Source: Phycisphaerae bacterium (GTDB taxonomy: Bacteria; Planctomycetota; Phycisphaerae; SM23-33). From it: DNA of 7,834 bases. The translations under genes were made by a program, and so were the position numbers. The notes beneath the pieces were generated by a model. That model was not told where the DNA came from. It did no database searches and worked only from the letters and a program-made list of their open reading frames with translations. Positions 1 to 5,730 of the stretch are shown here, one piece after another. Each line of letters starts with the position of its first letter. Position 1 is the first letter of the stretch. Location: contig JAUWQU010000151.1 of assembly GCA_030610965.1 (NCBI GenBank), forward strand, positions 1 through 7,834, read 5' to 3'.

Positions 1-55
1 GGCCGCTACCGTCAAATGCCGACGGCTTCGGTCCCGTGCACCCACTCTGATTATC

Positions 56-84
56 ATTGTAAAGCATCGCCGCCACCAATGCAA
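56..84 (-). promoter_or_regulatory. Possible leftward sigma70-type promoter
   Basis: Read on the minus strand, TTGCAT (79-84) is followed after 17 bases by TACAAT (56-61). The -10 matches the consensus at five of six positions and the -35 only at its TTG. It sits in the one AT-rich patch of the region and would transcribe out of the left edge of the window. No ribosome binding site or start codon for a target gene can be seen within the window. Confidence 0.3.
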
Positions 85-150
85 AACACCTTTACGCAGA
101 TTTTAACCCCGGGCGAGCAACCCCGGACCGCCGCTTTCCGCCCCCGCTCG

Positions 151-196
151 CCCCTGCCGGCCCGGCCGGGCCGCCCTGCCTCAGGGGTGCGGCCGG
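151..196. repeat. GC-rich palindrome cluster
   Basis: A perfect 16-bp palindrome spans 158-173 (CGGCCCGG then CCGGGCCG). It overlaps a second hairpin, GGCCGC (169-174) with GCGGCC (189-194), which has an inner CCTG/CAGG stem. An outer pairing CCCCTG (151-156) with CAGGGG (182-187) is also possible. These folds are mutually exclusive. No T-run follows on the plus strand, so a standard intrinsic terminator is unlikely. Confidence 0.5.
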
Positions 197-354
197 ATTA
201 TGGTGGGGGTTTGTCATTTCCGTCAGACTCGGCGGATCGACGGGCCAACAAGCACCAAACCAGCCGAGGGCAAAGCCGCCCGGCAAACTCCGCCCCGCCG
301 TAGCGGACCTTCGGCATGGCGGGCCAAGTTGCGAAAGACTACTGTCGGCGGACC

Positions 355-500
355 CCGGCGGCGTCTTCGTTTGGGTCATTGGCGTTTTGGTGTCTTTTGG
401 CTATTGGCTGTTGGCTGTTGGCTGTTGTTTGCCTGAGATTTGTCGCTTGAGATTTGGAACTTCGCCGAGTTGACCAGTTGCCACCGCCGGCCGACCGCAC
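355..500 (+). repeat. Long direct repeat, copy A
   Basis: This stretch recurs at 2772-2910 in the same orientation. By eye the copies differ by four substitutions and one 7-bp indel, so they are about 97% identical over 139 aligned bases. The indel lies in a tandem run of the 7-mer TTGGCTG: copy A has four units (the first ending in A) plus a degenerate TTGTTTG, copy B has four. Similarity begins at CCGGCGGCG and stops sharply after CCGACCGCAC, with unrelated DNA on both sides. Copy A ends 80 bases before the start codon of the 224-aa gene. No coding function is evident. Confidence 0.9.
397..431 (+). repeat. TTGGCTG heptamer tandem repeat, copy A
   Basis: Five 7-base units read TTGGCTA, TTGGCTG three times, then TTGTTTG, inside copy A of the long repeat. 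The matching run in copy B has four perfect units. The one-unit difference between copies is what slippage or unequal recombination would produce. The T/G strand bias is strong for such GC-rich DNA. Confidence 0.85.
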
Positions 501-528
501 ACGCCCGAGGGCCAGGCCCGCAAATCCC

Positions 529-556
529 TTGATCTCTCGGGGTCAGGGCCTATCAT
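529..556 (+). promoter_or_regulatory. Candidate promoter of the 224-aa gene
   Basis: TTGATC (529-534) and TATCAT (551-556) are separated by 16 bases and lie 25 bases upstream of the start codon at 581. They resemble a sigma70-type -35/-10 pair. The predicted leader is short, about 18 bases, and contains the ribosome binding site AGGAG at 571-575. The pair lies just downstream of the long repeat, not inside it. Confidence 0.4.
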
Positions 557-580
557 GCTCAGATTCACTCAGGAGTCATC

Positions 581-1255
581 ATGGCCAGTTTCAAGTTGAA
601 CATCGCACACGCAAAGGGTTGCCCCGCGCCGGCTAAACTGGCCGAGGCCCTGGCCGAGTACGGCCTGCCGGAAGACGACGAGTTCGGCGTGCTGAATCAC
701 TCCGCCACCGACGAGACGGTCTTCGGCACAATCGTCCGCCACACCCAGCACTCCGTACAGCAACTCGACCGCGAGGCACACGAGGTCACCAGCGCGCCCG
801 TCGAGAGGGTCCAGGTCTACCCGTTCGCGATACGACCCAAGATCGGCCTGCTGGAACTCTATGCCGGCTCGGCAGCGACGTTCGAGCAGATGGGATTCTT
901 CCTCGGAAGCTGCCTGGCCCTGCCGACCGTCATCGAACCCATCGAGATCGACGTGGCCTCGGCACTGGAAAAACTGGCGGGTCTGACCAAAAAATTCCAG
1001 ATCAAGAGCGTTCGCGTAGGCGACTTCGCCCACAACTCGTACATGGTCGGACCGTACACGCCCAAGTTCCTCGACAGCGAGCACGGAAGGGACTTCCTGG
1101 AAGCCAACGCCGAGAGCGTCACGGCCGCCAACGTAAAGTTCGCCGGCCCCATGGGCAGAGCGACCGCGCGCATCACCCCCAACGCCTGCTTCGGGTTCGC
1201 CTGCCAAGAGGAAGACCGCCCCGTGGTGATGAGCATCCTGCGAAAGCTGCTGTAG
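581..1255 (+). CDS. Cytoplasmic protein of unknown family, 224 aa
   Basis: I do not recognise this protein. The start is well supported: AGGAG at 571-575 lies five bases before an ATG, and coding character begins there. It has no signal peptide or membrane segment, so it should be cytoplasmic. The composition is that of a mixed alpha/beta globular protein. Notable stretches are an acidic patch at residues 30-35 (PEDDEF), the segment RPKIGLLELYAG (85-96), a hydrophobic helix-like stretch FEQMGFFLGSCLALP (101-115), and a C-terminal half rich in conserved-looking Gly/Phe/Asn, such as GDFAHNSYMVGPYTP (147-161) and ITPNACFGFAC (198-208). No nucleotide-binding, zinc or HTH motif is apparent. Its upstream neighbour is a direct repeat; its downstream neighbour is convergent and unrelated. 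It appears to be a single-gene unit. It is very likely a real gene, with function unknown. Confidence 0.85.
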   Translation: MASFKLNIAHAKGCPAPAKLAEALAEYGLPEDDEFGVLNHSATDETVFGTIVRHTQHSVQQLDREAHEVTSAPVERVQVYPFAIRPKIGLLELYAGSAATFEQMGFFLGSCLALPTVIEPIEIDVASALEKLAGLTKKFQIKSVRVGDFAHNSYMVGPYTPKFLDSEHGRDFLEANAESVTAANVKFAGPMGRATARITPNACFGFACQEEDRPVVMSILRKLL

Positions 1256-1332
1256 CGCATCGACCCGGCGCCCAGAGCCCCTCATACGCAACCCGATTGG
1301 ATCTCGTGTGGTAGCGGCGGGCCTGAGGGCAG

Positions 1333-1355
1333 CGCCATATCTTCCCTGAATGGCG
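1333..1355. repeat. Hairpin in convergent intergenic region
   Basis: CGCCAT (1333-1338) pairs with ATGGCG (1350-1355) around an 11-base loop. It lies 77 bases after the stop codon of the 224-aa gene, just before the REP-like pair. No T-run follows, so it is not a textbook terminator, but it could protect the 3' end of that transcript. Confidence 0.45.
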
Positions 1356-1365
1356 AAGAAGAATA

Positions 1366-1444
1366 TGCCCTTACGGGCACACTACAAACGCCAGAGGCGT
1401 CATCCAAGCGCACGCGGAGCGCTCGTAGTGACGCCGTAAGGCGT
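1366..1444. repeat. REP/BIME-like inverted pair of GTAG hairpins
   Basis: Two 20-base units face away from each other. On the plus strand, 1425-1444 reads GTAGTG, then ACGCC-GTAA-GGCGT. On the minus strand, 1385-1366 reads GTAGTG, then TGCCC-GTAA-GGGCA. They agree at 14 of 20 positions, and all six differences are compensatory, so both keep a five-pair stem with the same GTAA loop. A GTAG tetranucleotide at the foot of a hairpin is the known mark of REP sequences mobilised by RAYT (IS200/IS605-like) transposases; paired REPs form BIMEs. Between them lie two more hairpins, ACGCC-AGA-GGCGT (1388-1400) and AGCGC/GCGCT (1407-1423). No RAYT gene is in the window. Calling it REP-like is inference from this structure. 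Confidence 0.7.
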
Positions 1445-1495
1445 TATGTTTCTTGACGGCAACATCCGCCGCACGAGATTCATTCTGAATGCGTA

Positions 1496-2671
1496 TCAGT
1501 CGTCCCGGCCCTCGCGGCGCTGCTCGGCCTCGATGCGTGCGGCGCTGGCCTCCAATTCGCCGGCGAAGGCCTCGGGCGGGAACTTCCTGCCGCTGAAGAC
1601 TCCCTGTTCGATCTGCCGCCAGTTGCCCACCACTTGCAGCCGGCCCTGGCTGCGCAAGGCGCGGATCTCGGCGGCTATGGCCCGCATGCTCCTGGGCTTT
1701 TCCTTGTAGTCGGGGATAAGGTATGCCGACATTCCGTTGTCGACGTAAGCCTGGGCGTCCGAGAGCTTGTCGCCTATGCCCATCGCGACGCCGGGGAAGA
1801 ACCGCCGAAGCGCCGTCAGCTTGGCCGACTTGAACTTGCCGCTGGCCGGCACGCCCTTTATCTCGCTGACCAGCAGCGGGCCGCTGGGATAGCCTTTGTC
1901 CGCCAGCCAGGCCTTGGACTTGCGAGTCAGCAGGTCCGGGCGGTGCGTCAGGTAGATCACGCCGTACCGCTTGGCGATGCGGCTCAGGACCTCGACAGAG
2001 TCGGCCATGGGCTCACCCCCGCCGACCATCACGAGCATGAAGTTGCTGTCTGCGACTGTGTGGTCGAGATCGACGACGACCTGGGGTTCCTTCTTGCCCC
2101 GCGCGGCCACCAGGAGCGTCGAGGGCTTGACGGCCAGCATGTCGGCCAGGCTCTCGTCGGGAACGCCTACGATGCGGGCCTCGAAGCTGTAGTTGCCGCG
2201 ATCGGGCGGCGTCCACTGCATCGCGGCGACGCCGTTGGCGTCGGTGGTGATTCGCCCAGCCACCCAGTCGCCGCGCGCGAACGCGACAGTTACACCCGCG
2301 ATGGGCGCCATATCCTTGGCGCCGCGGAGCTGGGCGACGAGGTCCACCGGCTGCCTCGGATAGGCCAGCGTGTCAAACGCGTAGAACAATGCCCCCTGGT
2401 CGGCGTCCAGGAATACCGCGCCGTCGACCCGGCCAATGACGTCCGCCCAGCCCCCGCCTGAACTTACCGGCGCCGGGGCCGGCGAGGGCGCGGCGCCTGC
2501 CACTGGGGCCGCCACAGGCCCAGCCGGCGGGGCCGAGTTGTCCGGGCAGGTCGTTGCGGGATCGCTTCTCCAGGCCGGCTTGTGGGAGTTGAAGTCGAAC
2601 TTGTAGCACCCGCCCGCGACGAGCATACCCGCCGCAACCATCACCAGCATCGAGATACGTAGCGTTCTCAC
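1496..2671 (-). CDS. Lipoprotein with HAD phosphatase domain (App1/LNS2-like)
   Basis: This is an exported lipoprotein of 391 aa starting at GTG (2669-2671); GGGAGAG at 2679-2685, seven bases upstream, and the signal peptide directly after it decide the start. Residues 1-21 form a signal peptide ending in VAGG before C22, the likely lipidated cysteine. A Pro/Ala-rich linker (about 45-70) leads to a beta-rich Ig-like region (about 80-190). The rest is a HAD domain: DLDHT (201-205) with D201 as probable nucleophile and D203 as acid/base, T242 in YLTHRP as motif II, K281 or K284 in the FKSAKL stretch, and GDKLSD (300-305) as the acidic motif. The order 'FPSG-like, FKxxxL, FP, GDxxxDxxAY' matches the App1/LNS2 branch, whose eukaryotic members include Mg-dependent phosphatidate phosphatases. 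A phospholipid or other organic phosphate substrate in the envelope is inference. It is a single-gene unit with its own promoter. Confidence 0.8.
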   Translation of the reverse strand: MRTLRISMLVMVAAGMLVAGGCYKFDFNSHKPAWRSDPATTCPDNSAPPAGPVAAPVAGAAPSPAPAPVSSGGGWADVIGRVDGAVFLDADQGALFYAFDTLAYPRQPVDLVAQLRGAKDMAPIAGVTVAFARGDWVAGRITTDANGVAAMQWTPPDRGNYSFEARIVGVPDESLADMLAVKPSTLLVAARGKKEPQVVVDLDHTVADSNFMLVMVGGGEPMADSVEVLSRIAKRYGVIYLTHRPDLLTRKSKAWLADKGYPSGPLLVSEIKGVPASGKFKSAKLTALRRFFPGVAMGIGDKLSDAQAYVDNGMSAYLIPDYKEKPRSMRAIAAEIRALRSQGRLQVVGNWRQIEQGVFSGRKFPPEAFAGELEASAARIEAEQRREGRDD

Positions 2672-2693
2672 GGCCTGTCTCTCCCGCGCTTGA

Positions 2694-2718
2694 CCTGACG
2701 CATTCTAAGCGCATCAGG
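2694..2718. promoter_or_regulatory. Imperfect palindrome over the lipoprotein promoter -10
   Basis: CCTGACGC (2694-2701) and GCATCAGG (2711-2718) form arms that match at seven of eight positions around a nine-base centre holding most of the -10 element. A regulator bound here would block the promoter. The adjoining heptamer TGACCTG (2691-2697) is also the left arm of the palindrome at the yajC promoter. A shared regulator is only a possibility. Confidence 0.35.
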
Positions 2719-2731
2719 CGCGGATTGCCAA
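2702..2731 (-). promoter_or_regulatory. Promoter of the HAD lipoprotein gene
   Basis: On the minus strand, TTGGCA (2726-2731) is followed after 18 bases by TAGAAT (2702-2707). Each hexamer matches the sigma70 consensus at five of six positions. Transcription should start near 2695, giving a leader of about 24 bases that contains the GGGAGAG ribosome binding site. This is the strongest-looking promoter in the window. Confidence 0.6.
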
Positions 2732-2771
2732 GGCCGGGCCGAATGGGTCGAGTCGGTTGGGACGCTTCGCG

Positions 2772-2910
2772 CCGGCGGCGACTTCGTTTGGGTCATTGGC
2801 GTTTTGGTGTCTTTTGGCTGTTGGCTGTTGGCTGTTGGCTGCCTGAGATTTGTCGCTTGAGATTTGGAACTTCGCCGAGTTGACCAGTCGCCACCGCCAG
2901 CCGACCGCAC
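2772..2910 (+). repeat. Long direct repeat, copy B
   Basis: This is the second copy of the repeat at 355-500, in the same orientation and about 97% identical, one TTGGCTG-length unit shorter. It ends 64 bases before the tgt start codon, much as copy A ends 80 bases before its downstream gene. The reading frame of tgt happens to stay open upstream into this repeat, which produces a spurious N-terminal extension from 2864. That extension is not conserved in the TGT family and shares its first residues with a short frame in copy A, as expected of repeat DNA. Confidence 0.9.
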
Positions 2911-2937
2911 CCGTCCGGCGATGGGGCTGGTTTTGCT

Positions 2938-2967
2938 TTGGGCCGGGCGGCGCGCACCCGCTATGCT
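2938..2967 (+). promoter_or_regulatory. Weak candidate tgt promoter, possibly leaderless
   Basis: TTGGGC (2938-2943) and TATGCT (2962-2967) are 18 bases apart. If used, transcription would begin within a base or two of the tgt ATG at 2975. That would fit the absence of any Shine-Dalgarno-like sequence upstream of this ATG, unlike every other gene here. The hexamers are weak matches, so this is tentative. Confidence 0.25.
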
Positions 2968-2974
2968 CTTGGGC

Positions 2975-4165
2975 ATGTTCGGATATCAGTGCAACGCGAC
3001 CGACGGCAAGGCTCGCCTAGGCCGGCTGAGAACGCCCCACGGCGAGGTCGAGACGCCCATGTTCATGCCCGTAGGCACGGCCGGCAGCGTCAAGGGCGTC
3101 ACGCCCGACCAGCTCGTCGCGGCCGGGGCACGGATGATCCTCGGCAACACCTATCACCTGATGCTCCGGCCCGGGGCTCAGACCGTAGCCCGGCTGGGAG
3201 GGCTGCACCGCGTGATGGCGTGGGATGGGCCGATCCTGACCGACAGCGGCGGCTACCAGATCTTTTCGCTCGCCCACATGCGGAAGCTCTCGGCCGACGG
3301 GGTGACGTTTCAATCGCACATCGACGGCTCGGCCGTGGAACTGACGCCCGCCAAGGCGGTGCTGATCCAGCGTCTGCTCGGCGCGGACGTCATCATGCAG
3401 CTCGACGAGTGCCCGCCGGGCCAGGCCGACCGCGACACGGTCGCCGCCGCGGTCGAACGATCCGCCCGATGGGCAAAGCTATGCCGCGAGGCCTGGCTTG
3501 CAAAAAGGGGGCAGGAACCTTTTACCTGCGAGCCGTGCCATAGCGCCCAGGGCAGCTACCAGGCGCTGTTCGGCATCCAGCAGGGCGGCGTACACGCGGA
3601 CCTCCGGGCCGCAAGCGCCGCGGCCCTGGTCGAGTTGGATCTGCCCGGCTACGCCGTCGGCGGCGTCAGCGTGGGCGAGGGCCACGAGGCGCTCCGCGAC
3701 GTCCTCGACGCGACCGACGGCCAACTGCCGCACGACCGGCCCCGCTACCTCATGGGCGTCGGCGAGCCGCGGGACATTATCGCCGCCGTCGTCCGCGGCA
3801 TCGACATGTTCGACTGTGTCCTGCCCACGCGCAACGGGCGAAACGCACAGGCCTTCACGTGGCAAGGCCGGGTTCGGCTGCGAAACGCCCGCCACGCCGA
3901 AGATGCCGCCCCGGTGGATGAAACGTGCGACTGCTACACCTGCCGCCACTACTCGCGCGGCGTGCTGCGGCACCTGTTCATGGCCAAGGAAATGCTCGGG
4001 CCAACGCTGGTGACCATCCACAACCTCCACTTCTTCAGCACGCTGATGATCGCCATCCGCCAGGCCATCTCGGCCGGGACACTACAGGCCGACGCCGAGG
4101 GCTGGCTGGCGGCGATTTACGACAACGACGATACCGACGATCCGGAATCGGCATTAGATCAATAG
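2975..4165 (+). CDS. tgt: Queuine tRNA-ribosyltransferase (TGT)
   Basis: This cytoplasmic enzyme exchanges guanine-34 for preQ1 in the anticodon of tRNAs with GUN anticodons, a step in queuosine synthesis. The 396-aa protein starts at the ATG at 2975, because MFGYQCNATDGKARLGRL aligns with the usual TGT N-terminus; an upstream in-frame start at 2864 lies in repeat DNA. All key parts are present: D90 in DSGGYQ, D144 in QLDEC, the GGVSVGEG loop (229-236), nucleophile D280 in GIDMFDCVLPTRNGRN, and zinc ligands C318, C320, C323 and H349. From memory, the last five carry the same numbers as in the Zymomonas enzyme, although the N-terminus here is 12 residues shorter. The difference is made up by about 12 extra residues at roughly 177-194 (KRGQEPF then TCEPC), before QALFGIQQGG. 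No ribosome binding site is evident. The gene is followed after 61 bases by the isomerase-like gene on the same strand. Confidence 0.97.
   Translation: MFGYQCNATDGKARLGRLRTPHGEVETPMFMPVGTAGSVKGVTPDQLVAAGARMILGNTYHLMLRPGAQTVARLGGLHRVMAWDGPILTDSGGYQIFSLAHMRKLSADGVTFQSHIDGSAVELTPAKAVLIQRLLGADVIMQLDECPPGQADRDTVAAAVERSARWAKLCREAWLAKRGQEPFTCEPCHSAQGSYQALFGIQQGGVHADLRAASAAALVELDLPGYAVGGVSVGEGHEALRDVLDATDGQLPHDRPRYLMGVGEPRDIIAAVVRGIDMFDCVLPTRNGRNAQAFTWQGRVRLRNARHAEDAAPVDETCDCYTCRHYSRGVLRHLFMAKEMLGPTLVTIHNLHFFSTLMIAIRQAISAGTLQADAEGWLAAIYDNDDTDDPESALDQ
3502..3540 (+). repeat. Foreign-looking in-frame insert within tgt
   Basis: This stretch accounts for the extra residues in TGT. It opens with five A then five G and uses AAA, AGG, GGG, TTT and CAT, codons that the surrounding gene mostly avoids. 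It contains the inverted repeats AAAAGG (3503-3508)/CCTTTT (3518-3523) and GCAGG (3511-3515)/CCTGC (3525-3529). The length keeps the frame. A small palindromic element tolerated in a surface loop is a reasonable reading; exact borders are uncertain. No second copy is in the window. Confidence 0.5.
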
Positions 4166-4226
4166 CGTCCCGCGGCAAGCCGCCGGACCGGTCGTCACTT
4201 GCCATCATCTTAATGGAGACCTCGTT

Positions 4227-5696
4227 ATGCGAAAGAGCAGATGTCCTTCCAGGTGTTCGGATTGTCACGCCCTGAGCCGTCGCGGGTTCATCGTGGGCGC
4301 TTCGGCGGCCGCGGGGGCGATTATCGCCGGCTGCGCCGAATCGATGGATATGGGCGCGATGGGCGAGCGGATCGCCCAGGCCGGCCCGGCCGCGACGTGC
4401 AGGCCGACGGTTCGGGCGTGCTTCGTCCGCCGCAAGGAAGATTACGGCATGTGGTGGCCCGGCGCCGTGTACGACGGCAAGGCGGCGCGAGCGACGTACA
4501 CCGGGCAAATCACCGAGGCCGCCAACAGGCTCGGGATCGAACTCGACCTTCGGCCCGAGCCGATCTTCAGCAACGCCGAGGCCGACGCGTGGTTGGCCGA
4601 GTCCGTCCAGGCCAAGCCCGACGGGCTGCTCGTGGTCCTGCTGGACCGCCAGCAGCACGCCTGGCCGACGGCCAACAAGGCCATCGACAGCAAGATCCCG
4701 ACGGTGGTCTTCTCGCCGGTGGGCTCGTCGTTCACGACCAACACGGCCGGGCCGTCGCGAAAGCCCGGATGCTTCATCTGCTCGACAAACGACTTCTCCC
4801 AGGTCGAGTACGGGCTGAAGATGCTGCACACCGCCGCCAAGCTGCGGGCGACCCGGTGCCTCGTCATCCGGGGCAACAAGCGATCCGACAGCGTCCTGCC
4901 GCACCTGGGCATCGGCCTGCGGTACGTGCCTGCCGGCGACTTCCTCGACGAGTACAAGCGCACGCCCGAGACCGACGAAATCCTCGCGATGGCCGATCAG
5001 TACATGCGCCGCGCCCGCAGCCGAAGCGGTGCGACGCGACAGGACGTGGTCAACGGCATCAAGAGCTACGCCGTCGCACGCACGCTGCTGCGCCGCGAGC
5101 ACGCCGACGCCATCACCATGGACTGCCTCGGGGCGCTTGCGAGAACCAAGGTGAGCCTGCCCTGCATCGCGTGGTCGCGAATGAACGACGACGGCATCCC
5201 GGCCGCGTGCGAAGCCGACCTCGGCGCCGTCGCCACCCATGCCCTCGTGCAGTACCTCTTCGACCGCCCGGGCTTCCAGCAGGACCCGGTGGCTGAAACG
5301 GCCCGCGGGGCTATCATCGGCGCGCACTGCTCGTGCCCGACGAGGCTAAGCGGCTTCGACAAGCCGCCCGAGCCGTTCGACATCATCCACCACCACGGAA
5401 ACCGCGACGCCGTGCCGCGAACCCATTGGAGGCCCGGCCAGAGGGTGACCTGCGCGGATGTCCTGCCGGGAACGGCAACCCGCCCGACCAAGATGCTCAT
5501 ATCGGCCGGCGAGGTGCTCGAGAACGTCTCGGTCCCCCCGGCCGGAGGATGCGTGGTGTCCGTCATGGCCCGCTTCGACAACGTCAAGGACGTGCTCACT
5601 TTCCCCGTCTTCCACCAGTTGTTCTTCTACGGCGACTACAAGGACCAACTCGCCCAATACTGCCACCTGTTCAACATCGAGCCGGTGATCGTCTGA
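4227..5696 (+). CDS. Tat-exported lipoprotein, fucose/arabinose isomerase-like
   Basis: This 489-aa protein probably belongs to the L-fucose/L-arabinose isomerase-like superfamily, which interconverts aldoses and ketoses with a divalent metal. The start has TGGAGA at 4214-4219. The N-terminus is a twin-arginine signal: SRRGF (17-21), a hydrophobic stretch (about 22-34) and a lipobox IIAGC, so C36 may be lipidated after export of the folded protein. The N-terminal domain (about 60-200) looks like an alternating alpha/beta fold; the C-terminal half holds the family-like ACEADLGAV (327-335), where E329 may be a metal/catalytic ligand, then GAHCSCPTRLSGF (365-377) and FDIIHHHGNRDAV (384-396). The second acidic ligand is not assigned with confidence. 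The n-region before the RR is cysteine-rich (C6, C10, C13). The substrate is unknown. It may be cotranscribed with tgt, but no functional link is clear. Confidence 0.7.
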   Translation: MRKSRCPSRCSDCHALSRRGFIVGASAAAGAIIAGCAESMDMGAMGERIAQAGPAATCRPTVRACFVRRKEDYGMWWPGAVYDGKAARATYTGQITEAANRLGIELDLRPEPIFSNAEADAWLAESVQAKPDGLLVVLLDRQQHAWPTANKAIDSKIPTVVFSPVGSSFTTNTAGPSRKPGCFICSTNDFSQVEYGLKMLHTAAKLRATRCLVIRGNKRSDSVLPHLGIGLRYVPAGDFLDEYKRTPETDEILAMADQYMRRARSRSGATRQDVVNGIKSYAVARTLLRREHADAITMDCLGALARTKVSLPCIAWSRMNDDGIPAACEADLGAVATHALVQYLFDRPGFQQDPVAETARGAIIGAHCSCPTRLSGFDKPPEPFDIIHHHGNRDAVPRTHWRPGQRVTCADVLPGTATRPTKMLISAGEVLENVSVPPAGGCVVSVMARFDNVKDVLTFPVFHQLFFYGDYKDQLAQYCHLFNIEPVIV

Positions 5697-5730
5697 GGGC
5701 TTCTCCGGTTATGGCAATCCGCGCAAGCAA

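Larger units (their letters stand above)
1..354. other. Gene-free leading region
   Basis: I see no credible gene here. The open frames on both strands translate to Pro/Arg/Gly-rich text without domain character, hydrophobic segments or a ribosome binding site. The stretch at about 41-113 is clearly richer in A+T than its surroundings and contains a possible leftward promoter. From about 150 to 196 the DNA is very GC-rich and palindromic. A gene may start on the minus strand just left of the window, which would make this an intergenic region between divergent genes; that is inference only. Confidence 0.6.

Noticed and set aside
16..436. Short overlapping frames in the first 440 bases on both strands
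   Set aside because: They have low-complexity Pro/Arg translations and no ribosome binding site; one includes repeat DNA.
569..1291. A 240-codon minus-strand frame over the 224-aa gene
   Set aside because: The plus-strand frame has the ribosome binding site and globular protein composition; the antisense frame shows neither.
1366..1444. tRNA-like cloverleaf (outer stem CACTAC/GTAGTG with inner hairpins)
   Set aside because: There is no T-loop, anticodon arm or acceptor geometry; the inverted REP pair explains the symmetry better.
1481..1491. Small palindrome CATTC-T-GAATG near the lipoprotein stop codon
   Set aside because: An 11-bp dyad with no T-run or second copy nearby is too little to assign a role.
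1634..2461. A 275-codon plus-strand frame over the HAD lipoprotein gene
   Set aside because: The minus-strand product has a lipoprotein signal and HAD motifs, so this is a shadow frame.
2864..2974. N-terminal extension of TGT by 37 residues
   Set aside because: It is encoded partly by the direct repeat, a matching short frame occurs in the other repeat copy (454 onward), and TGT homologues begin at the position of the ATG at 2975.
3502..3511. A5G5 run in tgt as a programmed frameshift or assembly error
   Set aside because: The frame is continuous through it and all downstream catalytic and zinc residues are in place, so neither is needed.
4035..5327. A 430-codon open frame on the minus strand
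   Set aside because: It is antisense to the end of tgt and most of the isomerase-like gene, and its translation is Arg/Gly/Ala-rich without domain character. Long antisense frames are common in GC-rich genes.
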